64,000 nucleotides of DNA from Borreliella garinii (GTDB lineage Bacteria; Spirochaetota; Spirochaetia; Borreliales; Borreliaceae), in NCBI RefSeq assembly GCF_001922545.1, contig NZ_CP018744.1:558001-622000 (forward strand), in the 5' to 3' direction. Positions within the stretch are counted from its first letter, which is position 1. Each line of letters begins with the position of its first letter. This document shows positions 27,200-35,898 of this stretch, piece by piece. The notes beneath the pieces are model-generated. The model was not told the origin of the DNA. It saw only the letters and a program-made list of their open reading frames with translations, and made no database searches. The position numbers and the translations under genes were made by a program.

Positions 27200-28242
27200 T
27201 ATATTCCTTCTTTTATTTGTTCGACAATATCTATTAGTAGATTTTTATATCTATTTTTTAATGGGTATAAATTGAGTTCGGTTTTAAACTCGTTTAAATA
27301 TTTTAAAGCAATAGTAGTTGAATTTCTTATTGATTTTGATGAATTTATCATCTCTGTTAGTTTAAATATTTCTTTTCTTTCTGTAATGGTTTGGGCATTT
27401 TTTATTTGATTAAATTTTGCAATAATTTTTGGTTCAAATTTTTTTTCTTGTAAAAAATAAATTATTGGCAAACTTTTTTTTCCTTCAATTAAATCATCTC
27501 CGAATTCTTTGCCATTAATTTTATTTTTTATGTTTTTAATATCGTCTATTATTTGGAAATAAACACCAAGTTTTAGGAATGTACTGTAAATTTTTTTAGC
27601 CTTGTCTTCATTATTTGTGATTATTGCGGCTAGAAAGCTAGCCATCCCGAAAAGCGAAGCTGTTTTTAATTCTACTAAGGAAATGTATTCCTTAATGCTT
27701 GGAATGTGTGATTCGTTATGAAATTTAATATCAATTCCTTGTCCTAGATGGAGATTTGAAAGAGTTGTAAAAAAATTTTCATAAATCAATAATTTTTGAT
27801 TTTCTTTTAAATTTGATCTTTCTATTAATTTTGCAGGTAAAAAATAAATCAAATTACCGGCATTTATGCTGTTATCTATTCCATATATTAAATGTATTGC
27901 TGATCCGCCTCGCCTTTTTAACGAATTGTCTTCAATGTCATCAATAATCAAACTTCCAGAATGAGGAAGTTCAAGCAGTAAGCTTAATTTATATATTAGT
28001 CTGTTGTTTTTTTCTTTTAAACCTAATGCGTATGCTAAAAGAATCATTATCATTGGTCTTATTCGTTTTCCACCTCTATTAATTATTTCAATTGCTGGTA
28101 ATTTAATATAATCGAGGGTTTCCTTTTTTATTTTAAAAGTAAAATTTAAATCTTTATCTTTGAATAAATTTAGAAAATTGGTTGTTGAAAAGATGCTGTT
28201 AATATTTTTTTCAATGTTTTTTAAAAACAGTTTATTTTGCAT
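27199..28242 (-). CDS. Polyprenyl (geranylgeranyl-type) diphosphate synthase
   Basis: 347 residues, a trans-isoprenyl diphosphate synthase. Motifs: GGKRIRP (~56-62), first Asp-rich motif LIIDDIEDNSLKRRG, second motif FQIIDDIKN and FGDDLIEGKKSLPI. The second motif is DDxxN rather than DDxxD, and the blocks IDDIEDNSxxRRG, LHLGQGIDI and KTASLFGMA follow the eukaryotic GGPP synthase pattern more closely than IspA or IspB. It elongates IPP/DMAPP made by the mevalonate pathway known in Borrelia, giving carrier-lipid or other prenyl precursors. Chain length cannot be set by eye. Divergent from rlmE with 50 bases between. Confidence 0.88.
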   Translation of the reverse strand: MQNKLFLKNIEKNINSIFSTTNFLNLFKDKDLNFTFKIKKETLDYIKLPAIEIINRGGKRIRPMIMILLAYALGLKEKNNRLIYKLSLLLELPHSGSLIIDDIEDNSLKRRGGSAIHLIYGIDNSINAGNLIYFLPAKLIERSNLKENQKLLIYENFFTTLSNLHLGQGIDIKFHNESHIPSIKEYISLVELKTASLFGMASFLAAIITNNEDKAKKIYSTFLKLGVYFQIIDDIKNIKNKINGKEFGDDLIEGKKSLPIIYFLQEKKFEPKIIAKFNQIKNAQTITERKEIFKLTEMINSSKSIRNSTTIALKYLNEFKTELNLYPLKNRYKNLLIDIVEQIKEGI

Positions 28243-28249
28243 AATAAGA

Positions 28250-28270
28250 ATTATAATGAAAAAGTATAAT
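28250..28270. promoter_or_regulatory. Overlapping divergent -10 elements, prenyl synthase / rlmE
   Basis: In a 50-base gap, the plus strand has TATAAT at 28265-28270 (22 bases before rlmE). The minus strand has TATACT at 28264-28269 and TATAAT at 28250-28255. The plus and distal minus elements overlap, so RNA polymerase binding on one strand should exclude the other. -35 sequences are weak on both sides. Confidence 0.4.
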
Positions 28271-28292
28271 AAAGTGTATTAAAGGGATTGAT

Positions 28293-28871
28293 GTGTATCG
28301 TTTGGGTGATGAGTATTTTCAAAAAGCTAAAAGAGAAGGGTATTTGGCAAGATCTGTTTACAAGTTAATAGAAATTAATGAAAAATTTTCTTTATTTTCT
28401 TCTGGCAATGTTTTAGATATTGGTGCATCACCTGGTAGCTTTTCTCAATATGCTTATAAAAATCTTAAAAGAGGTGTTTTAGTGTCTGTTGATATCAATG
28501 ATATTAGCCTTAGATATGTTGATAATTTTTATTTTATAAAGGGAGATATATTTTCAGACGATACAGCTTATAAAATTAATAAATTTGGGCCTTATAGTCT
28601 TGTAATTAGTGATGTTGCCCCTAAAACTACTGGCAATAGACTTGTAGACACCAGCAATTCTTTTAATTTAAGCATGAGAATAATAGATTTATCGTTTGAA
28701 GTTTTACTTAAAAAAGGAAATTTGCTTGTTAAAGTTTTTCAGGGAGGAGATGAGATGCAAATTTTTAAAAAGTTTGAAAAATATTTTAAATTTGTAAAAA
28801 AAATTAGACCCAAGGCTGTAAGGAAAAATTCTTTTGAAATTTATTTTTTGGGCAAAAGTTTTGGCAAATAG
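28293..28871 (+). CDS. rlmE: 23S rRNA 2'-O-methyltransferase RlmE (FtsJ/RrmJ)
   Basis: 192 residues, usual length ~200. It methylates the ribose of U2552 in the ribosomal A-loop using SAM. The SAM pocket [15 protein letters not shown] and the K-D-K-E tetrad are visible: K in ARSVYKL, D in ISDVAPKT, K in LLVKVFQGG and E in SFEIYFLG. I use the GTG at 28293, with AAAGGGA 5-6 bases upstream; an ATG two bases earlier is out of frame. First gene of the ~35.7-kb run of plus-strand genes. Confidence 0.94.
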   Translation: MYRLGDEYFQKAKREGYLARSVYKLIEINEKFSLFSSGNVLDIGASPGSFSQYAYKNLKRGVLVSVDINDISLRYVDNFYFIKGDIFSDDTAYKINKFGPYSLVISDVAPKTTGNRLVDTSNSFNLSMRIIDLSFEVLLKKGNLLVKVFQGGDEMQIFKKFEKYFKFVKKIRPKAVRKNSFEIYFLGKSFGK

Positions 28872-28922
28872 CAAATTAATCAAATTGCTATTGCTATAAG
28901 TATCAATTTAAAGGTATGAAAT

Positions 28923-29453
28923 ATGTTTAGAAAAGAAATATCTGAAGATAGAAAGTCACAGCTGCAAGTTGCAGGTTTTAAAATAGGCAAAGAAAGTTAT
29001 GGTGTCTCAATAGAGCATATTAGAGAAATTATCAAAGTTCCATCAGAAGGAGTTTATGCTATACCAAATGTTCCTGAATATATTATAGGTATTTATAATC
29101 TTAGAGGCAGTATTATTCCTTTAGTTAATTTAAATATTAAATTTGGGGTTCCTTCTATTTCAGTAACAGAAGAAGATATGCTTTTGACAGGATACTTAAT
29201 AGTTAAGATTAAAAATAAACTTTTGGGCATTTTTGTTGACAGGGTTCTTAAAGTTATTAGCTTTGATGATTCTAGGATTCAAGAACCTCCTGCTACTTTA
29301 CAAACTTTAGATAGAAAATATATATCTGGAGTTGTAAAGCTTGATGATGCTGATAATCTTGAGAGTGAATATTTAGTATTAATTGATATTGCAAAAATTT
29401 TTGATAAATGCGAATTTGACGATATTCCCTATAAAGATCAACATGAAGAATAA
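28923..29453 (+). CDS. cheW1: Chemotaxis coupling protein CheW
   Basis: 176 residues, a single CheW domain. It links chemoreceptors to the CheA kinase. The opening VAGFKIGKESYGVSIEHIREI, the ...NVPEYIIGIYNLRGSIIPLVNL core (~53-75) and KIKNKLLGIFVDRVLKVI are typical. B. burgdorferi has three CheW proteins; by position this is the one called CheW1 (BB0312), not in a che cluster. AAAGGT precedes the ATG. The nadK start lies 11 bases inside its 3' end. Confidence 0.93.
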   Translation: MFRKEISEDRKSQLQVAGFKIGKESYGVSIEHIREIIKVPSEGVYAIPNVPEYIIGIYNLRGSIIPLVNLNIKFGVPSISVTEEDMLLTGYLIVKIKNKLLGIFVDRVLKVISFDDSRIQEPPATLQTLDRKYISGVVKLDDADNLESEYLVLIDIAKIFDKCEFDDIPYKDQHEE

Positions 29454-30282
29454 GGCTCTTCTTTGTATTAATACTTTAAAGTCGGGAGCTAGCATTTTAG
29501 GCAATGATATTAAAGCTTATTTAGAAACCAAGTATTTTGTTGAGGTGGTGTTAATAGATGTTAGTAGGCCTTTATTATCTTTTCCAAGAGAAAATTTTCT
29601 TTTTTTGATAACTTTAGGAGGAGATGGGACAGTTCTTTTGGCTGTTAACTTGCTTCTTGAAAATAAAAATGTTGATATTCCGATTATTTCAATTAATATG
29701 GGGAAGGTGGGGTTTTTGGCGGATATTAAGATTGAGGATTTTAAAAAAGTCATAGATAGATTTTTTAAAAATTCTTTAGTAATTAATAAAAAATTTTTGC
29801 TTCATGTAACAGTTTATAATCACGGTAAAGATTTAATTTCTAAATATGCTTTAAACGATATTATTATTCGCTCAAGTCTTCTTAATAAAATGATTCATGT
29901 AGATCTTAAGGTTAATTCCGAGAGTTTTTTATCATATAAAAGTGATGGGATAATTGTGTCTACTCCAACAGGTTCAACGGGATATTCTTTCTCAGCAGGA
30001 GGTCCTATTTTGGAAGCAGATCTTGAGGGATTTTTACTTACACCTATTTCACCCCATTCTGTTTATAATCGCTCTTTTGTGTTCTCTAAATTAAGTAAAC
30101 TTTCTCTTTCTTTTCCAAAGGAATATTTTATAGCTCCAGCATCAATTTTTTTAGATGGAATTAATTTTGGTTCTTTCGGAGTTGATGTTGTTTTTGAATT
30201 TGAAATTTCTTCTCAAAGCTTAAATTTTGTCTCATTTTGTACTGATACTTTTGTTAAGAGATTGAAAAACAAATTATTATAA
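29443..30282 (+). CDS. nadK: NAD kinase
   Basis: 279 residues. Phosphorylates NAD to NADP. The catalytic GGDGT motif (LGGDGTVLLAVN), the ISINMGKVGFLADI strand, a conserved ALNDIIIRS and the SDGIIVSTPTGSTGYSFSAGGPI block are present. I start at ATG 29443, since the upstream in-frame TTG (29383) would add residues unlike the family; this gives an 11-base overlap with cheW1 and thus likely coupling. The AT-rich gap that follows has only a weak hairpin. Confidence 0.94.
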   Translation: MKNKALLCINTLKSGASILGNDIKAYLETKYFVEVVLIDVSRPLLSFPRENFLFLITLGGDGTVLLAVNLLLENKNVDIPIISINMGKVGFLADIKIEDFKKVIDRFFKNSLVINKKFLLHVTVYNHGKDLISKYALNDIIIRSSLLNKMIHVDLKVNSESFLSYKSDGIIVSTPTGSTGYSFSAGGPILEADLEGFLLTPISPHSVYNRSFVFSKLSKLSLSFPKEYFIAPASIFLDGINFGSFGVDVVFEFEISSQSLNFVSFCTDTFVKRLKNKLL

Positions 30283-30597
30283 GCTTAATGCTCTTTTAAA
30301 CAGTTTTCTTTTTAATAAATATTGTTATTGGTTGTTATTTGAATGTTTGATTTAATCTGATCTTTAATTAGATTAGAGGATTTTGTGTGTTTTAAGACTT
30401 GGCACTTTTAAAAATTAGTTAAAATTTTACATAATTTATTATAAGGACGTTAATGTTTTGTTTATTCGCAGACTTAATGTTCTAAGGGTGTTTTTTATAA
30501 ATTTATAACTTGTTAAAATATTTAATATGTTTGTTTCTAAAATCAATATATTGGATAATTGATAAATCACCTTTTTATGAGTTTTAGGCAGGTGTTT
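30283..30597. other. 315-base gap after nadK
   Basis: No gene seen in either strand. A weak hairpin (8-bp stem with one G-U pair, 30353-30360 / 30368-30375) could be a poor terminator for nadK. A TATTAT near 30437 is the only -10-like element noted. Nothing else recognised. Confidence 0.5.
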
Positions 30598-31356
30598 ATG
30601 GATTTAGTTGATAATGAAAATTATAAAAAAATATTGTATATTAATAATCTTGTTTTGAGGACTTTAAATGATATAGCCGCTATAAAAGAGATTAACGAAT
30701 TTACATCAAATGCTAAACTTTCATTTAATCTTATTGATTTTAATTTAAATGTTTTAAGCTATATTTCGTCTTTAAATTATTATTATACTAGGCCTAGATT
30801 GAAAGTAAATTATTCTATAAAGAAAATTTTGTCTGGATTGATTTCTGATTTTAGCTTAGTTATTAGCCCTGTTCTTAGCATAACTCCAAGAGAGTTGATT
30901 GAAATACCTCAGACTCTTGATTTAAACCCCGAAGAGAGGTTTTTAATTGTTAGAAAATTGGGATATTTAATTGATTTGGCTAAAAATTTTAGCAAAAAAG
31001 ATTCTAAAACACTTGTTTTTCTTGAGGATATGTATCTTAAATTTATTGTTTTTTCTAAAAATATTATTGATTTTAGAGATTTTTCTAAAAATTTACAACT
31101 TGAGAGTCCTTATTATAAATTTCAATTTGAGCACCTTATTAAAGTGCTGGAGCTTTTAGAAGAAGGAGCATTTATTTTAAGGGGCAAATATGAGCTTAGT
31201 GGATCTCATGAATTTGGACTACATTCTCTTGGTTATCTTGAAGCAGGAAGAGTTTTAGCCACCATAGCTTCTCAAAAAGAAGCTGCTGAAAAATTTTCAA
31301 GGTTTCATGGAGTTTGGTCTTCAAAGTTTAGTTCAGATTTAATTAAAGCAAAATAA
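30598..31356 (+). CDS. Conserved hypothetical helical protein
   Basis: 252 residues from ATG 30598, chosen because AGGCAGGT sits 6-9 bases upstream; in-frame TTG 30559 and ATG 30577 would also be possible. No signal peptide or membrane helix. It looks mostly helical, with a LNPEERFLIVRKLGYLIDLAK segment and a Gly-containing C-terminal part (ELSGSHEFGLHSLGYLEAGR) that is probably the conserved core. I do not recognise the family. First of three uncharacterised genes leading into the division cluster. Confidence 0.65.
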   Translation: MDLVDNENYKKILYINNLVLRTLNDIAAIKEINEFTSNAKLSFNLIDFNLNVLSYISSLNYYYTRPRLKVNYSIKKILSGLISDFSLVISPVLSITPRELIEIPQTLDLNPEERFLIVRKLGYLIDLAKNFSKKDSKTLVFLEDMYLKFIVFSKNIIDFRDFSKNLQLESPYYKFQFEHLIKVLELLEEGAFILRGKYELSGSHEFGLHSLGYLEAGRVLATIASQKEAAEKFSRFHGVWSSKFSSDLIKAK

Positions 31357-31384
31357 TAGATTAAAGTGGGAGAAAGTAGTTATA

Positions 31385-32467
31385 TTGAGTTTTAATGTAG
31401 AAGAGGATACAAGTAAATTCAGAAAATTAAAAATTTTTTTGATCTTGAGCTTGTTTTTATTATTTATAATTTTGATTGATTTCTTTATAAGATCTACCAT
31501 GAATGTATCTAATTTTTATGATTTTAAGAATTTTGAAAATAAATCTGATTATAAAAATATAAATTTAAGCAAGAATGTTTTTGTATCAAATAAGGTTTTA
31601 AATCTCAATTTTAGAGAATCTTATTATTCTCTTTTAAGTGATAACTTAATAAGTTCTTCAGACTATTATTATGTGCTTTTTAATTCTAGTAAGGATTATT
31701 CTGTTTTTTCCGCTAAAAACAATAAATTTTTATTTACACTTAAATCCAAAGATTTTGTTTTTGTAATAAATAATTTAATTTTTACTTTAAACGACTTGTA
31801 TAAAACTTTAGAGATTTATGATTCTGACGGGAATAATATACTAGTGCTTAATTTTTTGTCTTCAATTTTAAGTATAGACTATAATAATGAAGTTTTAGTT
31901 TTAGTTTTAGGGCTTTCTAATGGGGAGATTTATATATATAAACAAGGTAAGATAATTTATATGGAAAATTTTTTAGAGAGAAAATTTCCAACGTGTTTTG
32001 TTAAATTAAGTTCTGATAATAAGTATTTAGTTTCATTAAAGGGTAATTATAAGTATTTTTTAGAAATAATTGATTTAGAGAGTGATTATAAAAAAATTTT
32101 AGAATTAAACAATTTAACTATTAATAGTTTTGAGACTTTTATAAAAATAGATGATTATAATAATTTGTTTATTGAAGTTGAAAATTCACTTGTGGTTATA
32201 AATATTAAAAGTGGTAGAATATTTAAAGTTGAAAATAAAAATTCTATTTTAAGAGCATCATATGATTATTTTCAAAATATTTACAGAGTATATTTTTATT
32301 CTGAGAGTGAAAAAATCATTAATATAAAAACTTATTCTGCAAATTCTTTTGGATTGTTTGACAATGTTTTTATTAGAGATGAAATAAGCTCTTTTGTTGA
32401 ATTTGGAAAAGGACTTTTGTATTTTAATAGTAATAATGATTTAAAATATTTGGGATTGGGGCAGTGA
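31385..32467 (+). CDS. Membrane-anchored protein, possible beta-propeller, function unknown
   Basis: 360 residues from a TTG start (GGGAG ~12 bases upstream). A short basic cytoplasmic segment (FRKLK), one membrane helix at ~17-37, then an extracytoplasmic part made of repeated strand-turn units (e.g. FVINNLIFTLNDLYKTLEIYDSDGNNILVLN; VLGLSNGEIYIYKQGKIIY) resembling WD40/PQQ-like blades, without clean repeat signatures. The stop overlaps the next gene by 4 bases (GTGA). It is encoded directly upstream of division genes, so a septal or envelope role is possible but only inferred. Confidence 0.62.
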   Translation: MSFNVEEDTSKFRKLKIFLILSLFLLFIILIDFFIRSTMNVSNFYDFKNFENKSDYKNINLSKNVFVSNKVLNLNFRESYYSLLSDNLISSSDYYYVLFNSSKDYSVFSAKNNKFLFTLKSKDFVFVINNLIFTLNDLYKTLEIYDSDGNNILVLNFLSSILSIDYNNEVLVLVLGLSNGEIYIYKQGKIIYMENFLERKFPTCFVKLSSDNKYLVSLKGNYKYFLEIIDLESDYKKILELNNLTINSFETFIKIDDYNNLFIEVENSLVVINIKSGRIFKVENKNSILRASYDYFQNIYRVYFYSESEKIINIKTYSANSFGLFDNVFIRDEISSFVEFGKGLLYFNSNNDLKYLGLGQ

Positions 32468-33306
32468 TTTTAATTGTTTTTGTATTTTTCTTTAATATTT
32501 TAGTTTTAGATTTATATCCATTTTTGGAATTTAGAAATGATGAAAAGTTTGCTTTAGTTAAAGATTTTGGTGCATTAGATAATGATAAATTAAATATTGG
32601 AGTAAGGTTAAAGCCTTTGGAAAAGACAGTATCTGTTTTTTCTAATAATTATAAAATCTTATATTCAAAAAATAGATTAGATAGGGATAGTAGTATTTTA
32701 ATCATTTTTGACAATGATTTAAATTTGAATCTAGAGATTTTAGGAGGGTTTTTTTATAAACTTGGAAAAATCTTTTTAAAAGATGAAAAGAGTGTTATTG
32801 ATTTAGTAGTTAATGATCCCACTGCTAAAAAGATTATCAATCCTTTGTTTGTTATAAAGAATAGGAACAATTTAGTTGCTGAGACAGTCTATACCTTAGG
32901 CAAGGTTTTTTTAAAAGGAAAGGGTGATGATGAAAGATTGGAAGTATTTAAAAATATAAATTTAAATGTCGATTCTGGTCAATATAGCCTTTTGTTATAT
33001 TTTCATACTCAAAAAGTAGAATCTTTTAAAAATTCTCTTAAAGGAATTTATTATTTTGAGGCTATTTTGAATAATAAAAGTATTTTCCGTTCAGATTTTC
33101 AAAATATTTTTTTGATTAATAATACATATACTTTGGCTCAAGAGAAAAATTATGGATTAGATATTTTGAATATTAAAAAAGATGGCGGATGTCTTAAGAT
33201 AAATGATCTTAATTTTATTAAGGGTAAGAATGAACTTAAAATAAAATATGGAGATGTTTATGGAAATGAAAAAAAAATAATTTATAGGTTTAAATTAAAT
33301 GAATAA
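32464..33306 (+). CDS. Exported protein, probable degenerate M23 (LytM-like) peptidase
   Basis: 280 residues from GTG 32464, overlapping the preceding stop. A hydrophobic signal (ILIVFVFFFNILVLD) is followed by ~90 residues with the order of an M23 metallopeptidase: FALVKDFGALDNDKLNIGVRLKP (the place of 'HNGIDI'), SVFSNNYKILYSKN, ILIIFDNDLNLNLEILG and INPLFVIKN. The zinc ligands expected in HxxxD and HxH are absent, so it should be inactive. Residues ~125-280 form a beta-rich extension. In other bacteria, inactive LytM proteins activate septal amidases; that role here is a guess from fold and neighbours. Overlaps rsmH by 8 bases. Confidence 0.55.
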   Translation: MILIVFVFFFNILVLDLYPFLEFRNDEKFALVKDFGALDNDKLNIGVRLKPLEKTVSVFSNNYKILYSKNRLDRDSSILIIFDNDLNLNLEILGGFFYKLGKIFLKDEKSVIDLVVNDPTAKKIINPLFVIKNRNNLVAETVYTLGKVFLKGKGDDERLEVFKNINLNVDSGQYSLLLYFHTQKVESFKNSLKGIYYFEAILNNKSIFRSDFQNIFLINNTYTLAQEKNYGLDILNIKKDGGCLKINDLNFIKGKNELKIKYGDVYGNEKKIIYRFKLNE

Positions 33307-34189
33307 TAATGTTTTTCATTTTCCAGTACTTCTTGATGCAATTTGTAAGCTTATAGAAGATTTGCCTGTAAAAAGCGATTTAATATATATTGATTCTACT
33401 CTTGGAGAAGGTGCTCATGCAAAAGCGATTCTTGAAAAATATGACTTTTTAAGTTTGATTGGAATTGAAAGAGATCCTCAAATTTTAGAAAGAGCAAAGC
33501 AGTTTCTTCTTGTTTTTAAAGAGAGAATTACATATTTTAATGACTGGTTTGATAATTTTTTCGTCAATTATCCTTTAAATGTCAAAGCTAATTTTATTTT
33601 AGTTGATCTTGGTATTTCTATGTTTCATTACAAAGGCAGTAAAAAAGGATTTTCTTTTCTTGAAGATGAACCTTTGGATATGAGACTTTGTTCTTCTTCT
33701 TGTAGTATTAGTGCGGCTGAGATTGTAAATACTTTTAGTAAATATGATCTTGAAAGTTTAATTTATAATTTAAGTAATGAGCATTATTCTAGAAGAATCT
33801 CTAAAGCTATTGTAGAATATCGAAAAATTAAAAAAATAGAAACTACAAAAGAGTTGCAAGCTGTAATAAATAAAGTTTATCCTTTCTCAAAAGCTAAAAT
33901 AAATCCAGCTACAAAAACTTTTCAAGCTTTAAGAATTTATGTAAATGATGAGCTTGCTAGGCTTAAAAGAAGCTTGCCTTTGTGGATAGAAAATTTAGCC
34001 AAAGATGGAATTTTAGCTATTATCACATTTCATTCAATAGAGGATCGTATTGTAAAAGATTTTTTTAGAAGTTTAAGCTGTGATTTGTATGCTAAGATTT
34101 CAAAAAAGCCCATTATTCCAAGTTTTGATGAGATTAAAAAAAACAAACCTTCAAGGAGTGCTAAGCTTAGAGCTTTAAAAAAAATATGA
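33299..34189 (+). CDS. rsmH: 16S rRNA m4C1402 methyltransferase RsmH (MraW)
   Basis: 296 residues, usual ~310. Methylates N4 of C1402 in 16S rRNA with SAM. Visible: HFPVLLDAICKLI, SAM loop DSTLGEGAHAKAIL, GIERDP, LVDLGISMFHY, GFSFLEDEPLDMRL, the conserved TFQALRIYVNDEL and ITFHSIEDRIVKDFF near the C-terminus. As usual it opens the dcw cluster. Overlaps the gene before by 8 bases and the ftsL-like gene after by 4 (ATGA). Confidence 0.95.
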   Translation: MNNNVFHFPVLLDAICKLIEDLPVKSDLIYIDSTLGEGAHAKAILEKYDFLSLIGIERDPQILERAKQFLLVFKERITYFNDWFDNFFVNYPLNVKANFILVDLGISMFHYKGSKKGFSFLEDEPLDMRLCSSSCSISAAEIVNTFSKYDLESLIYNLSNEHYSRRISKAIVEYRKIKKIETTKELQAVINKVYPFSKAKINPATKTFQALRIYVNDELARLKRSLPLWIENLAKDGILAIITFHSIEDRIVKDFFRSLSCDLYAKISKKPIIPSFDEIKKNKPSRSAKLRALKKI

Positions 34190-34467
34190 ATAGTATAAGT
34201 AAGATTGAGTTTGAAGTTTATTGTATTTTAATTTTAATACTAACAGTCATAGTGTGTTTTAATATTTACTTAAATTTTAGATATGTTGTAAAGCTTAGAG
34301 AATTTAATCACTTGGACAATGAGCAGGAAAATATTATTGATGATAATTTAAGATTGTTGACAGTAATATATGAACTTGAAAATATTAATAGAATAGAGAG
34401 TTTTTCTTTTGGAGAATTAAATTTGGAAAAAAAAGCTAATGAAGATATAAATATTTTTGTTGAGTAA
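34186..34467 (+). CDS. Small bitopic protein in the ftsL position
   Basis: 93 residues. A short cytoplasmic start, one membrane helix (~11-31, YCILILILTVIVCFNIYL) and a coiled-coil-prone extracytoplasmic tail (LREFNHLDNEQENIIDDNLRLL). Size, topology and position between rsmH and murF are those of FtsL, the septal partner of FtsQ/FtsB. FtsL proteins have very little conserved sequence, so this is a synteny-based call. The usual neighbour ftsI is missing here. Confidence 0.65.
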   Translation: MNSISKIEFEVYCILILILTVIVCFNIYLNFRYVVKLREFNHLDNEQENIIDDNLRLLTVIYELENINRIESFSFGELNLEKKANEDINIFVE

Positions 34468-34489
34468 AATATTTTAGAATGAGGTTTGA

Positions 34490-35881
34490 GTGCGTATAAA
34501 GATTAAGGATGTTTTAATCTCTTCTAAAGATGTAAAGTTTGTAGGGAATATAAAAAATATTGAAAAGGTAGTCTCTTTTTACTCGTTAGATAGTCGCGAA
34601 ATAAATGATGATAATATCAATGTTAGTCTTTATTTTGCATATAAGGGAAATAAAGTAGATGGATTTTCTTTTGTTAAATATTTAATTGATTTGGGTGTTA
34701 AATGTTTTATATGTGCAAGAGAGCATGAATCTGAGTGTATTAAATATTTAAATGATAATGAAGGGTTGGTTTTTTTGCTTACAAGTAATGTAATAAAACT
34801 CCTTCAAGCTTTAGCATCGTGTTTAATTGAAAGGACAAAGTTTAAAAGAATTGCTATTACAGGTAGTAATGGTAAAACTACAACTAAAGAAATGCTTTAT
34901 AGCATACTTTCAAAGAAGTATAAAACTTACAAAACTTGGGGTAATTTAAATTCTGACATTGGACTTCCTCTTAGTATTTTAAGAGTAGAAGGTAATGAAG
35001 AATATGCTGTTTTTGAAGTTGGAGTTAGCTATATTGGAGAAATGGATCTTTTATCCCAAATTTTAAAACCAGAAATTGTTATTATTACTAATATAGGCTA
35101 TGCACATATGCAAGCTTTCAAGGAGTTACAATCCATTGCTTTTGAAAAGAGTAAAATAATTGGCAAAAACATTGAAATCTTTGTTGCAAATGAAATGAAT
35201 GATTATTGTGTTTATCTTGAAAAAAGAGCAAAAATCGCAAATCCAAATGTTAAAATCGTTTATTTTGATTTTGAAAGTCTTAATATTAAATCATTTTCTT
35301 TTCTGGATGGGAAATTTTCTTATGATTTTGTTTACAAAGGGTTTGAGTACTCTATTTTATTGCTAGGGCGGCATAATATTTTTAATGCAATAGGTTGCAT
35401 TAATTTGGCTCTATTTTTAGGAATGAGAGAAAAAGAAATAAGAGAAGGTCTTATTGAGACTGCTTTTCAAAAGGGTAGGGCAGAAATTTTAACAAAAAAT
35501 GGATATTTAATTTTAAATGATTCTTATAATGGCAATATGGATTCTTTTATGGCCTTAAAAAATATGATTTTGGATCTTGATATTCAGGGCAAAAAATTTA
35601 TGGTTCTTGGGTCTTTTAAAGAGCTTGGAGAATTTGCATACAAAACCCATAAAGATTTAATTAAAGAGGCTGTTTTAATGAATTTTGATAAAATTTTTTT
35701 AATTGGCGAAGAATTTTTAGATGTTAGATATTCTGAGAATTTAGTTGAAAAGCGTTTATGTTATTTTAGCGAATTTGATAAATTTATTGATTTTTTTTTA
35801 AAAAGCTTAGAACCTTCAGTTTTTATTGTCATTAAGGGTTCAAGGTTCAACAGGCTTGATAGAATTTTAAATTATATTTAG
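34490..35881 (+). CDS. murF: UDP-MurNAc-tripeptide--D-Ala-D-Ala ligase MurF
   Basis: 463 residues from GTG 34490. Adds D-Ala-D-Ala to the UDP-MurNAc tripeptide in the last cytoplasmic step of wall precursor synthesis. Domain 1 (~1-100) has DSREI and LYFAYKG; the ATP-binding core is AITGSNGKTTTKEML (~120-134), then FEVGVSYIGEMD, the NIFNAIGCINLAL motif and the C-terminal NDSYNGNMDSF. GAGG lies 5 bases before the GTG. It is 22 bases after the ftsL-like gene and 17 before mraY. Confidence 0.94.
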   Translation: MRIKIKDVLISSKDVKFVGNIKNIEKVVSFYSLDSREINDDNINVSLYFAYKGNKVDGFSFVKYLIDLGVKCFICAREHESECIKYLNDNEGLVFLLTSNVIKLLQALASCLIERTKFKRIAITGSNGKTTTKEMLYSILSKKYKTYKTWGNLNSDIGLPLSILRVEGNEEYAVFEVGVSYIGEMDLLSQILKPEIVIITNIGYAHMQAFKELQSIAFEKSKIIGKNIEIFVANEMNDYCVYLEKRAKIANPNVKIVYFDFESLNIKSFSFLDGKFSYDFVYKGFEYSILLLGRHNIFNAIGCINLALFLGMREKEIREGLIETAFQKGRAEILTKNGYLILNDSYNGNMDSFMALKNMILDLDIQGKKFMVLGSFKELGEFAYKTHKDLIKEAVLMNFDKIFLIGEEFLDVRYSENLVEKRLCYFSEFDKFIDFFLKSLEPSVFIVIKGSRFNRLDRILNYI

Positions 35882-35898
35882 ATGATAATGAGGTTATT

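Noticed and set aside
28869..28890. Hairpin TAGCAA/TTGCTA between rlmE and cheW1
   Set aside because: Only six base pairs and no T-run; too weak to call a terminator.
29383..29442. TTG start adding 20 residues to NAD kinase
   Set aside because: The added residues do not fit the family and lie entirely within cheW1.
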